Origin: an uncultured Clostridia bacterium
GTDB taxonomy: Bacteria; Bacillota; Clostridia; TANB77; CAG-508
Reading direction: 5' to 3'
NCBI GenBank assembly: GCA_946401865.1
Contig: CAMIVO010000006.1
Location: 1-55,025, forward strand
DNA length: 55,025 bases
The notes below the pieces were generated by a model. The model had not been told where the DNA came from and ran no database searches. It worked only from the letters and a program-made list of their open reading frames with translations. Made by a program: the position numbers and the translations under genes. Of the stretch, positions 9,226 through 18,420 are shown in pieces (the stretch's first letter is position 1; each line of letters starts with the position of its first letter).

Positions 9226-10347
9226 CTATTTTAAAAATTCAATTAACCTATTATAAATATCCATCTTTAAGCTTGAAACAGTACTTGTAATTGCCTGTGG
9301 TACTCCTATTCCAAATTTAGATACATCATAACTTCCACCAGTTATACCAGTTCTAAATCCATATCTTTCCCATGCAATTTTTTGAATATCTGGATCTTCA
9401 AATGCTTGGTAGAATTTGTTTCCATTTTCTGTAAATGATGCTATACAATGTGAATTCCAAATTGTTGGAGTGGGATAAAGTACTCTAATTTGGTCTTTAA
9501 CTTGATTAAATCCATCTGGATTAGAATTTGCGAAATCAATTATAGATTTTTCATAATCAACTATCATTGGTTCTCCACCCATACCAGTTTTTAAATATCT
9601 TTCAAATAAGTCTGCTGGAGTATTGTTCATATAACCAGATTTTATATAGAATTCTTTTAATTTAGGAAGATATGTTTCTATGTTTTCGTTTGTAACTTGT
9701 CCTCCACACATAATTGAAAGTAAAAGTCCATAGTATGTTGCACCAGGTGATGATGTTACAGGATCAGTTGAAGCAATATTTATATTTCCATAAAGACTTG
9801 TTAATCCAATATCGGCCCATTTTTTACCTTGTAATATATATGTTAATAATTTTGTCATATCAGTAATGTAATATACTCCATCTTTTTCTGTAACTATTTG
9901 TTCTTTAATTAAACTATCTACAACATCTTTCCAACTGTAAATTACAATTGGAGTGTTAAGTGTAAGACCACCATTTAAAACAGAATAACGTGCTGCTTCT
10001 CCATTTGCAGTATTTGGAGCTAATTTATAATAATCGTAAAATCTTTGGTCAGAGCAAAACATTGCATCATATTTTGTTCCATCTTCTCTAACTAAAGGAT
10101 TTTTTATTAGCTTTCCATTACTCCAACTGTCATAAACAACATTAAGTCCATATTTATTTTCCATAATTTTAACTACATCTTCATCTGCTATAAAATCTTC
10201 TTTTCCTCCACCTGTTGCAATATATACAGTTGTAAGATTTTTAGGAATAATGCTTCCTCCTCCTTTTTTATTGAAAAAACCTATTCCTATAATAATTAAA
10301 ATTAACACCACAAAAATTACAATTCCAATTATTTTCTTGTTTTTCAT
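9226..10347 (-). CDS. Membrane-anchored solute-binding-type protein
   Basis: About 373 residues. I chose the ATG at 10347 because GGGAAAGGATG lies just upstream; an ATG 45 bases earlier overlaps the xpaC stop (ATGA) and cannot be excluded. One N-terminal membrane anchor (KIIGIVIFVVLILIIIGIGF) has no lipobox Cys. The rest resembles a periplasmic-binding-protein fold: VYIATGGGKED, DAMFCSDQ, and STDPVTSSPGATYYG. The same pattern (SNPSTTNSGAS) occurs in the first domain of the vWA protein two genes upstream, so the two are likely paralogous in that domain. No ABC permease or ATPase is nearby, so a sensing or structural role is more likely than import. Confidence 0.7.
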   Translation of the reverse strand: MKNKKIIGIVIFVVLILIIIGIGFFNKKGGGSIIPKNLTTVYIATGGGKEDFIADEDVVKIMENKYGLNVVYDSWSNGKLIKNPLVREDGTKYDAMFCSDQRFYDYYKLAPNTANGEAARYSVLNGGLTLNTPIVIYSWKDVVDSLIKEQIVTEKDGVYYITDMTKLLTYILQGKKWADIGLTSLYGNINIASTDPVTSSPGATYYGLLLSIMCGGQVTNENIETYLPKLKEFYIKSGYMNNTPADLFERYLKTGMGGEPMIVDYEKSIIDFANSNPDGFNQVKDQIRVLYPTPTIWNSHCIASFTENGNKFYQAFEDPDIQKIAWERYGFRTGITGGSYDVSKFGIGVPQAITSTVSSLKMDIYNRLIEFLK

Positions 10348-10388
10348 AATTTCATCCTTTCCCTTATTTATAGAAAATTTAATATATT

Positions 10389-10995
10389 TCATTTGTTTTT
10401 AAAATCTGTTGATGTATCATACCCGTCTACTTTCAGCATTCCCTCAAATACCTTCATCTCTGCATCCGTATCTACTATATCAGATTGATACAAATTTGAC
10501 AATTGGTTTTTAAAAGCATTATTGATTTTTTTCATCATATCTTTTGTCTGATTCATAAATTTTTTGCTGTCATCTGAAACAAGTCTTTGATTCTCTATTT
10601 CATCATATCTTTTCAAAATATTTAAAGTAACTGGTAAATAATATTCAAAAAAGTTATTCATTTTTTGCTGTTTTTTAGGGTTATTTTCTATTGTATCAAT
10701 TATTTTTGTTATAGTATCACTTACATCTCGAATATTTTGCCTTAATTCAGCATCCTCTATTTTGTTTACCATTCCAATAATTTGTTTATTTTTGTTTCTT
10801 GCTTCTTTTAAAGTTTCTGCTAAACTTAATGATTTTACCTCTTGTTTATCTTTTTTATATAAGACAAGTTCTCCTGCACCAAATGCTGCAGCTCCTATTG
10901 CAAGTGATGGTAAAATACCAACTGATAATCCTAAGTATGGTATTGCAAAAAATGCTCCTCCGCAATATTGCAGAAATTATTGACGAATTTTTCAT
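10389..10995 (-). CDS. xpaC: XpaC-like protein, needs a +1 shift at CGGA near its start
   Basis: XpaC-family proteins (PF10112) have an N-terminal hydrophobic region and a helical cytoplasmic domain; they travel with TelA. Here an ATG at 10995 opens 11 codons (MKNSSIISAIL) that meet CGG at 10962-10960. A +1 shift gives GGA-GGA-GCA and then 190 residues: a hydrophobic hairpin (AIPYLGLSVGILPSLAIGAA), LVLYKKDK, and a coiled-coil domain to the stop at 10389. Total about 201 residues, as expected for the family. Without the shift the protein loses both membrane segments, and gene callers would report only the last 127 residues from an internal Met. The ATG is 13 bases after GAAGGA; a GTG four codons earlier is the alternative start. 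Confidence 0.85.
10959..10962 (-). other. CGGA +1 recoding site in xpaC
   Basis: Minus strand reads ATA-TTG-CGG-AGG in frame; the product needs ATA-TTG-(C)GGA-GGA-GCA. CGG is codon 12. It is the only one of the six sites preceded by TTG. Confidence 0.82.
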
Positions 10996-11022
10996 TTGAC
11001 TTATCACATCCTTCTTTTTATT

Positions 11023-12642
11023 TTAGTTATAACCTCTAACTTCTTTAAAAGCCTCAACCAAATTTGTTTTACCATCAAACACTTTAGCATTACTTAAGTT
11101 TGCTATATCCTGCAATTGTCTCTGATTTGCGCTTCCAAACATTATAGAATATATTGGAATATTTTTATTAATTGATTTATAGTAATTATTTAAATCTGCA
11201 AAAGTTCCAACATTTGCTAAACCATCTGTCATAAGTATTACAGAAGTGTTATAAGTATTGTTATCTTCATCTTTAAGTATTTCTAAAGCTTTAATAGCTG
11301 CTGGATATAAAGCTGTAGATCCTGTAGCCCTTTCATTATTTATTTTGGCCAATAAAATATCTGTTTCACTTCCATTTGTGGTATTCCAAACAGCTTTAAC
11401 ATTACTTGCAAATGGTATAATATCTATTTTATCTTTATATGAAAATTGAATATAATCTGATGCTGCTTTTTCTGTTAAAATATATTCCATTGCACTTCTA
11501 AGTTCTTGTATACCTTCTCCTGCCATACTTCCTGAATAATCTAAACAAAATACAACATGTACTGGTTTTCTTAATTCTGTTTGATATAGATTTAATGCTT
11601 GTTTTATAACTTCTGCACTTGGATATTTTGTAGGTGATATGTATTTAGTTGTATCTATTCCCCATTCAGGATTAAATACAGTTTTATCTGCATTTAAGTT
11701 AATTCCTCCATACCAAGTTCTTTTTCCTTTATTTTGTAGTAATTTTTGACCTTCATCACTTAAAATATACTTTTGTATACTTTCAAAAATTTCTTTTTTA
11801 TTTTCATTTTTATTATTTATATATGCAAATGGTGCATCTGAAATAGATACTCCATCTATTGGGTAAATTGCATATAATGTTTCTTTTCCCTTAGCTTCTA
11901 ATTGTTTATTAATGTTAATAATAGAAGATTCATATGCTACAACAGCTTCATAATCGCCATTTAAAAATAATTCCTCAAGAAAATCTTCACTTCCCGAAGA
12001 CCTTTCTAATCCTGTAAATAAGGTTTTTATTTCTTCTCTTAAAGCTTCGGAATCTAAAATCTCAGATGTTAAAACTTCTGGATTTCCAGCAAGAGTTGAA
12101 ACTAAGCCTAAATATGCAGATGCACCACTATTAGTTGTGCTAGGGTTTGACATACTAAATTTTAATTTTTTATCTGATATTGCATTAAGCAAATCTTTCG
12201 TGTAAACATCTTTTCCAACAAAACCTAGTTCTTGTGCTTTAGATTTTTTAATTCCAAAAATTACTGGATTAATACTTGTACATTTTGAGTTAGAAAGACT
12301 TACAGAGCTATTAAGCATATATCCCCAAATTGAATTTGAAAGCCATACTGCATCATAGTTTGAGCTACTTGTATTAAGAGTATTCATAATTTCAAGTGTA
12401 CCTTGATATTCAAATTCTACTTTATACCCTTTGCTTCTAGCATATTTTTGAACAATTTCTTCTAGTGGTTCATTTTCTTGACTTGCCAAAATATAGAAAG
12501 TATTATTTGAGCTTCTATTGTTTATAACATTTTGTTTTTTAGACGTGTTCGTTGTATTATCTGTTGATGCGAAAATAATAATAACACTAAAAATTAAAAA
12601 TATTAAAAAAATTGCAACTTGTATAGAACTCTTATTTTTCAC
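11023..12642 (-). CDS. Solute-binding domain + von Willebrand A domain protein
   Basis: A 539-residue membrane-anchored extracellular protein. One hydrophobic anchor lies at about 8-26. Residues about 45-335 form a binding-protein-like domain (AVWLSNSIWGYML, SNPSTTNSGAS, ending near GIDTTKYISP). Residues about 355-535 form a vWA domain with the metal-site motif VVFCLDYSGSMAG, the conserved Thr in ATGSTALYPA and the Asp in LMTDGLANVG, so the MIDAS looks complete. It is the first gene of the minus-strand operon through telA. This architecture, next to XpaC and TelA, suggests an envelope-stress or surface complex; the ligand is unknown. Confidence 0.82.
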   Translation of the reverse strand: MKNKSSIQVAIFLIFLIFSVIIIFASTDNTTNTSKKQNVINNRSSNNTFYILASQENEPLEEIVQKYARSKGYKVEFEYQGTLEIMNTLNTSSSNYDAVWLSNSIWGYMLNSSVSLSNSKCTSINPVIFGIKKSKAQELGFVGKDVYTKDLLNAISDKKLKFSMSNPSTTNSGASAYLGLVSTLAGNPEVLTSEILDSEALREEIKTLFTGLERSSGSEDFLEELFLNGDYEAVVAYESSIININKQLEAKGKETLYAIYPIDGVSISDAPFAYINNKNENKKEIFESIQKYILSDEGQKLLQNKGKRTWYGGINLNADKTVFNPEWGIDTTKYISPTKYPSAEVIKQALNLYQTELRKPVHVVFCLDYSGSMAGEGIQELRSAMEYILTEKAASDYIQFSYKDKIDIIPFASNVKAVWNTTNGSETDILLAKINNERATGSTALYPAAIKALEILKDEDNNTYNTSVILMTDGLANVGTFADLNNYYKSINKNIPIYSIMFGSANQRQLQDIANLSNAKVFDGKTNLVEAFKEVRGYN

Positions 12643-12723
12643 TTTTGTACCTCCTCTTTTTTTTCTGATTTATATTTTACTATATGAAAATAAAAATTGC
12701 AATAATTTATTTTCACTTTTTTA

Positions 12724-12752
12724 TTGCAAAATCCATAGAATAGGTATATAAT
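12724..12752 (+). promoter_or_regulatory. Housekeeping-type promoter of murC
   Basis: TTGCAA, 17 bases, TATAAT. It lies 50 bases before the murC start, with a GGAAGGAAAT ribosome site in between. Confidence 0.8.
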
Positions 12753-12802
12753 GAATCAAATTAAAGTATATGATTTAAATTCTTATACGGAAGGAAATAA
12801 AA

Positions 12803-14182
12803 ATGCCAAATATAGAAAAATTGAAAAAATATAAAAAAATACATATGATAGGTATTGGTGGAGTAAGCATGAGCGGAATTGCTGAAATTTTAATAAATTT
12901 CGGATTTCAAGTTACAGGCTCAAACAATGTTGAATCTGATGCCACTAAGAAACTAGAAAAATCTGGTATAAAAGTCTTCATAGGTCATAATGCCCAAAAC
13001 ATTACTGACCCTGATGTAGTTGTATATTCTGCTGCCATAAAACAAGATAATATAGAAATTGTAACAGCTAAGGAAAAAAACATACCAATAATTGAAAGAG
13101 CCGACTTTTTAGGAGAGCTTACAAGATGCTATAAAGATACCATAACTATAGCTGGTACTCATGGAAAAAGTACCACCACCTCTATGGTTGCTTTGTGCTT
13201 TTTAGAGGCCCTAAAAGACCCTAGTATACAAGTTGGTGCAGATATTCAAAATATAAATGGAAATTATAAAGTTGGAAATAGTGAATATTTTATAATAGAA
13301 GCTTGTGAATATGTAGAAAGTTTTCTAAAATTTAGTCCTAAATCTGAAATCATTTTAAATATAGACAATGATCACCTAGACTATTTTAAAAATTTTGAAA
13401 ATATCAAAAATGCATTTATAAAATATGTAAAACTACTACCTGATGATGGCTTGCTTGTTATAAATGGAGATGACTCTAATTGTCTTGAACTTTCAAAATA
13501 CACACAGGCAACTTGTAAAACTTATGGTATTAATAACAAAAATACCGATTTTTATGCAGTAAATATTGTGTTTGACAATGATGGTTTTCCAGAATTTGAT
13601 GTATATTCTAAATCTAATTTTTATGGAAGAATTAAACTTTCTATTCCTGGAATTCATAATGTATTAAATAGTTTAGCAACTATTGCTTTATGCGATTACT
13701 ACGGAATAAAATATGAAACAATAAAAAAGGCTTTATCTAAATTTACAGGAGCTGTAAGACGATTTGAATTTAAAGGAAAAGTAAACAATGCAAGCATATA
13801 TGATGATTATGGACACCATCCTACAGAAATAATTGCAACTGCAAAAGCTTTAATGAATAAAAAATACAACAAATCTTGGGTAATTTTTCAACCTCATACA
13901 TATAGTAGAACAAAAAATTTAATGGATGATTTTGCAAAAGCTTTATTAAATTTTGATAATATTATAATTTTAGATATTTATGCAGCAAGAGAAAAAAACA
14001 CCTATGGAATTACCTCTAAAGACTTAGTTGATAAAATATGTTCTTTAGGAAAACAAGCTAAATATATTCCAGATTTTAATGAGTGTGTTAAGTATTTAAA
14101 AGATAATGTAAAAGAAAATGATATTGTTTTAACACAAGGTGCTGGAACAGTCACCCAAATTGGTCCAATGCTACTAAAATAA
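12803..14182 (+). CDS. murC: UDP-N-acetylmuramate--L-alanine ligase
   Basis: MurC adds L-Ala to UDP-MurNAc in cytoplasmic peptidoglycan precursor synthesis. The 459-residue protein has the N-terminal Rossmann signature IGIGGVSMSGIAEIL, the ATP loop AGTHGKSTTTSM, the central EACEYVESFL and NIDNDHLDYF, and the C-terminal YDDYGHHPTEI and QPHTYSRT. Length is normal and all ligase motifs are present. It is alone on the plus strand with its own promoter and terminator. Confidence 0.97.
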   Translation: MPNIEKLKKYKKIHMIGIGGVSMSGIAEILINFGFQVTGSNNVESDATKKLEKSGIKVFIGHNAQNITDPDVVVYSAAIKQDNIEIVTAKEKNIPIIERADFLGELTRCYKDTITIAGTHGKSTTTSMVALCFLEALKDPSIQVGADIQNINGNYKVGNSEYFIIEACEYVESFLKFSPKSEIILNIDNDHLDYFKNFENIKNAFIKYVKLLPDDGLLVINGDDSNCLELSKYTQATCKTYGINNKNTDFYAVNIVFDNDGFPEFDVYSKSNFYGRIKLSIPGIHNVLNSLATIALCDYYGIKYETIKKALSKFTGAVRRFEFKGKVNNASIYDDYGHHPTEIIATAKALMNKKYNKSWVIFQPHTYSRTKNLMDDFAKALLNFDNIIILDIYAAREKNTYGITSKDLVDKICSLGKQAKYIPDFNECVKYLKDNVKENDIVLTQGAGTVTQIGPMLLK

Positions 14183-14198
14183 AATTTTTTCATATAAA

Positions 14199-14240
14199 CT
14201 AAAAAGCTTTAGAAATTATTAATCTCTAAAGCTTTTTTAT
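14199..14240. terminator. Bidirectional terminator between murC and xerD
   Basis: AAAAAGCTTTAGA pairs with TCTAAAGCTTTTTT around a short loop. A and T tracts on both sides serve the two convergent genes. Confidence 0.85.
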
Positions 14241-14260
14241 TTTATTAAATTTTTAAATAT

Positions 14261-15151
14261 TTATGCGCGTGGGTGTGCTTTCTTATATATATCATTAAGT
14301 CCTCCATTTTGGAATTGCATATATACTTGTGTTGATGAGATATCAGAATGACCTAACATCATTTGAATTGATTTCAAATCTGCTCCATTTTGTAATAAAT
14401 GTGTAGCAAATGAATGTCTTAGTGTATGTGGTGTAATGTCTTTTGTAATATTAGCTTGTTCTTGATAGTATTTTATAATTTTCCAAAAACCTTGACGTGT
14501 AAGTCTTTTTCCGTTTAAGTTAACAAATAAAGCTTGTTCTTTATCTGTTTTTATTAAAATACCACGTGCTTTATCTACATATTCTTTTAATGCTGTTAAA
14601 CACATTTTTCCAAGAGGAATCATTCTTTTCTTATTTCCATTTTTGCATACAACAATTCCCTCTTCGAAAACTACATCTTCGATATTTAAACCAATTATTT
14701 CAGATACTCTCATGCCAGAAGCATATGCAAATTCAAGCATTGCTTTATCTCTAATACCTTTTAAATCTACATCTGTTGGTTGTTCTAATAATAATTCTAC
14801 TTCTTGTGAAGTTAAAATACAAGGTGTTCTTTTTTCTATTTTAGGTGATTGAATATTTGCTGTTGGATCTAGTATTTTTTTATTTTTCATTTCATATTGA
14901 TAAAATGCTCTTATAGAAGCAATTGTTCTTGAAACTGTTGATGCTTTTTTTCCGTTTTCTTCTAGATAATTTATATAATCTTTTACATCTGATTCTTTAA
15001 CTTTATTATATTTTATATTATTTTCATTTAAATAACTCTCAAATTGAACTAAATCTCTTTTATATGATTGAAGAGTATTATTAGATGCTCTTTTATCTAC
15101 CTCAAGAAATTTTAAAAACTGTTTTAATTGTTTTTCCATAATCCTCACCAT
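14261..15151 (-). CDS. xerD: Site-specific tyrosine recombinase XerD
   Basis: A 296-residue (or 292 from the second ATG, which also has a GGTGAGG site) tyrosine recombinase for chromosome dimer resolution. The N-terminal SAM-like domain is at about 5-90. Catalytic residues are visible: Arg in ASGMRVSEIIGL, Lys in KNGNKKRMIPL, HTLRHSFATHLL, the His in LGHSDISSTQVYM and the Tyr in the same stretch. It is next to spoIIM, as in other endospore formers, so it is the housekeeping Xer enzyme rather than a mobile-element integrase. Confidence 0.93.
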   Translation of the reverse strand: MVRIMEKQLKQFLKFLEVDKRASNNTLQSYKRDLVQFESYLNENNIKYNKVKESDVKDYINYLEENGKKASTVSRTIASIRAFYQYEMKNKKILDPTANIQSPKIEKRTPCILTSQEVELLLEQPTDVDLKGIRDKAMLEFAYASGMRVSEIIGLNIEDVVFEEGIVVCKNGNKKRMIPLGKMCLTALKEYVDKARGILIKTDKEQALFVNLNGKRLTRQGFWKIIKYYQEQANITKDITPHTLRHSFATHLLQNGADLKSIQMMLGHSDISSTQVYMQFQNGGLNDIYKKAHPRA

Positions 15152-15257
15152 TTCCCCTTTATTAATATCATTTACATAAGATATGTATATGTTATATCAA
15201 ACTAATTGAAAAAAGTAAATAGTTTTTTTGAATTTTTTTAACTTTTCACAAAATATT

Positions 15258-15489
15258 GTTACAATTCACGGTCAAATTGCTAAAAGCCCTGCCTAAAGTT
15301 TATATATTTATTTTTATGCGTAAATCCCTTCTTTCTAACAAAAATGTAATCAAATATGAAATTTTTTTAACGGAAGTCAAGCTTCCTAAAAATTCTCATA
15401 TTTGAAAACATTTTGTAAGAAAGTGGTCCCCGCACAAGTTTACTTTAAAAATAAATATATAAACTTTAAGGCAGGGCTAATTTATAATA
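15258..15489 (+). repeat. Palindromic repeat, copy B (MITE-like)
   Basis: About 230 bases in the 326-base gap between xerD and spoIIM. Arms read ATTCACGGTCAAATTGC...CCCTGCCTAAAG and, at the other side, CTTTAAGGCAGGGCTAATTT. An inner inverted pair (TTTATATATTTATTTTTA and its complement) encloses a core of about 130 bases that folds on itself around GGAAG-TCAAG-CTTCC. The core orientation is opposite to that of copy C while the arms keep the same orientation. It encodes nothing. Its right arm supplies the stop codon of spoIIM. Confidence 0.85.
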
Positions 15490-16115
15490 AAAACATTTAA
15501 AAGATCAATTGAAATTGTATTTTCTAAAAAACTTGAAAACACCAAAATAATCAACATTATTAATGAAATAATTGTATGAGAAATAATTTGTATTTTAATA
15601 TTTTCTTTTCTTCTATCTGATATTACAGATTTATACATTTTTATACTGCTTACCCCCATTGTAACTATTGCAGGAATAAAAAAAATATTTTTTAAAAATA
15701 AAGTAGTAAAACAGAACAATAATCCTTTTTTTATTCCCCAAGCCATACTTATTGCAGATATTGTTGTTCCTAAGCAAAATCCCCTATATAAAATAATTCC
15801 TAAAACTACAGGCATTCCTATAATTGTCGTTCCTGCAAACCATAAGGCAATTGTTAAAATAATATTACTTTTTATAGAATTTACAAATAAGGTCCTTTTA
15901 TCAATCTGTTCAATTCGTTTAAACTCATCTGAAAATCTATTAATATACTCTAAAATTAAATTTGACTTGTCCTCTGAACAGTTATTAATAAACATTACTC
16001 CAATAAATAAACCAATAATAAAAATTAAGCTTGTTAAAATAAATTCCTTTGAATTCCTTTTTATATATTTTATAGCTATTTCTTTAATTTTTGATGTTTG
16101 GTTTAATCTTTTCAT
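15477..16115 (-). CDS. spoIIM: Stage II sporulation protein M
   Basis: A 212-residue polytopic membrane protein of the DMP complex (SpoIID-SpoIIM-SpoIIP), which drives engulfment by peptidoglycan remodelling. Hydrophobic segments are near 30-47, 75-100, 105-130 (GTTIIGMPVVLGIILYRG), 135-160 and 180-205. The family stretch YRGFCLGTTISAI is clear. Start ATG follows AGAAAGGATATT. The final codons and stop fall inside repeat copy B, so the natural C-terminus may have been altered by the insertion. Neighbouring xerD and EndoQ genes match the order seen in other spore formers. Confidence 0.93.
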   Translation of the reverse strand: MKRLNQTSKIKEIAIKYIKRNSKEFILTSLIFIIGLFIGVMFINNCSEDKSNLILEYINRFSDEFKRIEQIDKRTLFVNSIKSNIILTIALWFAGTTIIGMPVVLGIILYRGFCLGTTISAISMAWGIKKGLLFCFTTLFLKNIFFIPAIVTMGVSSIKMYKSVISDRRKENIKIQIISHTIISLIMLIILVFSSFLENTISIDLLNVFIIN

Positions 16116-16150
16116 ATTTAATATCCTTTCTATAAATAATAAATGAATAC

Positions 16151-16190
16151 AAAAAAAGCTATCACTAATAAATGATAACTTTTTACTTCA
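16151..16190 (-). terminator. Intrinsic terminator after the EndoQ gene
   Basis: On the minus strand AAAAGTTATCA pairs with TGATAGCTTTT and runs into seven T residues, about 75 bases past the stop. Confidence 0.78.
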
Positions 16191-16265
16191 TTCTATTCAA
16201 TTATATTATTTTTAGAACTTGTAAAGATAATATAAAAATACTATACTTCGTATAATCACAAGTTT

Positions 16266-17457
16266 TCATATGCTAATTTTCCCATATACTCCACCACCAC
16301 CAGAGTGAACTTTTGTATTTCCATTAATTGCATTAATTATATTTTTTGCAACCTTTTCTCCAGCAATAGCCTCTATATCATCTTGAGAAACCTTATGTAA
16401 AATATTCATTTCTGTTTCAAAACTATCTATTAATTTGTCTATTGTTTTTCCACCAACTCCAGGTATAAAAGTTAATGGTACTTGGTAAATATAAGGTGGT
16501 CTATTTTTAGGGCTTTTAGTTGTTTTTTTATCTTTTATTAATTCTATTCTATCAAAAACTCCAAATGTAATATTACTTCCACCACATCTTGGGCAAACCG
16601 TAGCTGCTTCATTTATTTCTATTGAATCATTACAATCTTCGCAAAAACTTCTATGATATTTTCCAAGTTTTGGATCTAGTCCATAATTTGCTATTATTTT
16701 TCTTCCATTTTCATTTTTAATAGCTTGTACAATTTCCTTAAAAGAAATATCTTCTACTAGCATTTTGTTATATTCTCTAGCTATTCTAGGAAGAGAATGT
16801 GCATCAGAATTAGTTAAAAAAGTTCGTGTTTCCAATTCAGAAATTTGATCTGCTAAATATGTATCTGAGCTTAAGCCTAATTCTATTGCAAAAATTTTAT
16901 CAAATTTCTCTTTAAATACATCCTTTAATCTATCTACGCAATTTCCATAATAACTTTTATGGGGTGTAAATACATGTGCTGGAATTAAAATTCCATTGTA
17001 TTTTTCTACCATATCTATAAGTTCATATCCAGATAAATCTGAATGTTGTGTACTTAATGTAATGTTTTTTAAGTGTTTTGAAAGCTCTTTTGAAAAAGCC
17101 TTTATGTTCTCTAAATATGGAAAATAGCAAAGATTATGTGCTGCTCCTTGTTTTCCATTTCTGCCTACTTCTGTTGTTTCTACTTCACTTCCTAAAATAA
17201 TGCAAACTTTATCTTTATATATAATTCCACCATCTTTAAGTTCATATGCATCACCAGACTTTAGGAATTTTTCAATATCTTCTATAACATAAGGAGAGGC
17301 ACAGTCTATAATTCCGTGCCACTTGAATACCTTTTCTATTACAGCATTCTTTTGCAATATTTGCAAAATTTAAGCTTTTGGCACCTGTAATCTTTACAGG
17401 TTTACCATTTTCTGATCTTCCAATATGAATATGTAAATCAGCAAATATTTCGTACAT
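16266..17457 (-). CDS. Endonuclease Q family (PHP domain), needs a +1 shift at CGGA
   Basis: EndoQ (TIGR00375, B. subtilis YqxK relative) cuts DNA 5' to deaminated bases. An ATG at 17457 opens FADLHIHIGRSENGKPV, the first PHP metal motif. After 47 codons the frame meets CGG (17316-17314) and would stop at codon 62. A +1 shift gives QVA-GIIDCASPYVIEDIE, the conserved next strand, and continues 349 codons to 16266: about 396 residues in total, the family length. Later motifs are STQHSDLSG, PAHVFTPH, TNSDAHS, a four-Cys zinc site (CEDC...CPRC) and a helix-hairpin-helix (IPGVGGKTIDKL). The shift lies inside the PHP domain, so neither fragment alone could be active. Confidence 0.9.
17313..17316 (-). 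other. CGGA +1 recoding site in the EndoQ gene
   Basis: Minus strand reads GTG-GCA-CGG-AAT in frame; the product needs GTG-GCA-(C)GGA-ATT-ATA-GAC. CGG is codon 48. The preceding codon is GCA, unlike the TCT or ACT of four other sites. Confidence 0.85.
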
Positions 17458-17458
17458 T

Positions 17459-18322
17459 TTATTCCTCGTCCTCCAATTTAAACTTTAACTGATGATTTAG
17501 AATTTTTTTAGCTGTATCTCCGCTAAATAAGGCTCTGTTAGATTTTTTAGATTCGCTTGCAACAAGTTCTTTCATCTTTTCTACATTAGATTTTTCACTT
17601 TGATTATTTTCTTCTATGTTTGTTGAAAGCATTTCCTTTGTTCTTTTATTTATATTTTGCATAATAGCATTTGATATTTTATCCTCATATGTTGTTGATA
17701 AAACACTTATATATGCCATTACATTTGCTTCTTTATTATGTAGATGTACTAGTTTTTGTATTACAGGAACTTCTATAACATCTTTTATTGTAATATTTTC
17801 TAACTCGTTTATAAAAGCTTCAAATAACTTTAAATATCTATTATCTGTATATTTTAAATTTCTTTCTTTAAGCATTACTAAGGCTTCATCTGTTGTAAAA
17901 GCATCTCTTTCTACCCTGTTTAATATTAGCCCTGTAAATTGATCTACTATTTCTAGTATATCACTTTCTTTTTCTCTAGGTGTACTTTGACTATATCTAT
18001 TAACTTCTTCACATATTTTACAAAAATGTTTGCTAAATCCTAAGGTACTTAAATATTCTGCACCTTCTTTAGCATAAGTTTCTAATTTCCCCATTTTTTG
18101 TGCATTTTCGACCTTTTTACAATTGCATAATAACATTGCTGTTAAAACTTCATTTTCATCTACATCTAGTTCCATGTATTCTATAAATAATTTAGCAATC
18201 TCTGCTTTTAAAACAATAGATTTATCAAAAAATATTCCAACTTTTTTAGATAGTTTATTAGCTATTACCATTTTTCCTGAAAGTTCTTTTTCTTCTAATA
18301 TATATGTTGCAAAATCTTCCAT
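17459..18322 (-). CDS. All-helical protein upstream of the EndoQ gene, unknown
   Basis: A 287-residue cytoplasmic protein, helical throughout, with no membrane segment. The middle (residues about 55-135) is vaguely like an HD-type phosphohydrolase (LLCNCKKVENAQ, GAEYLSTLGFSKHFCKICEEVNRYS, ILEIVDQFTGL), but the HD metal pair is not evident, so any catalytic role is doubtful. It ends one base before the EndoQ start and must be co-transcribed with it and probably spoIIM. Start ATG follows AGGAGGAAAAAA. Confidence 0.65.
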   Translation of the reverse strand: MEDFATYILEEKELSGKMVIANKLSKKVGIFFDKSIVLKAEIAKLFIEYMELDVDENEVLTAMLLCNCKKVENAQKMGKLETYAKEGAEYLSTLGFSKHFCKICEEVNRYSQSTPREKESDILEIVDQFTGLILNRVERDAFTTDEALVMLKERNLKYTDNRYLKLFEAFINELENITIKDVIEVPVIQKLVHLHNKEANVMAYISVLSTTYEDKISNAIMQNINKRTKEMLSTNIEENNQSEKSNVEKMKELVASESKKSNRALFSGDTAKKILNHQLKFKLEDEE

Positions 18323-18420
18323 TTTTTTCCTCCTACGTTTCTTACTCCATTTTAATTATATTTCAAAATTTTACAAATAGCAAGTATTTTTTACAAAATA
18401 AATTATTTTTTATTACTATA

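Noticed and set aside
10762..10983. Plus-strand frame over the start of xpaC
   Set aside because: It is the reverse-strand image of the recoded xpaC N-terminus.
14261..15151. Tyrosine recombinase as a mobile-element integrase linked to the repeats
   Set aside because: Its sequence and its position next to spoIIM fit the housekeeping XerD; closeness to repeat B is probably chance.
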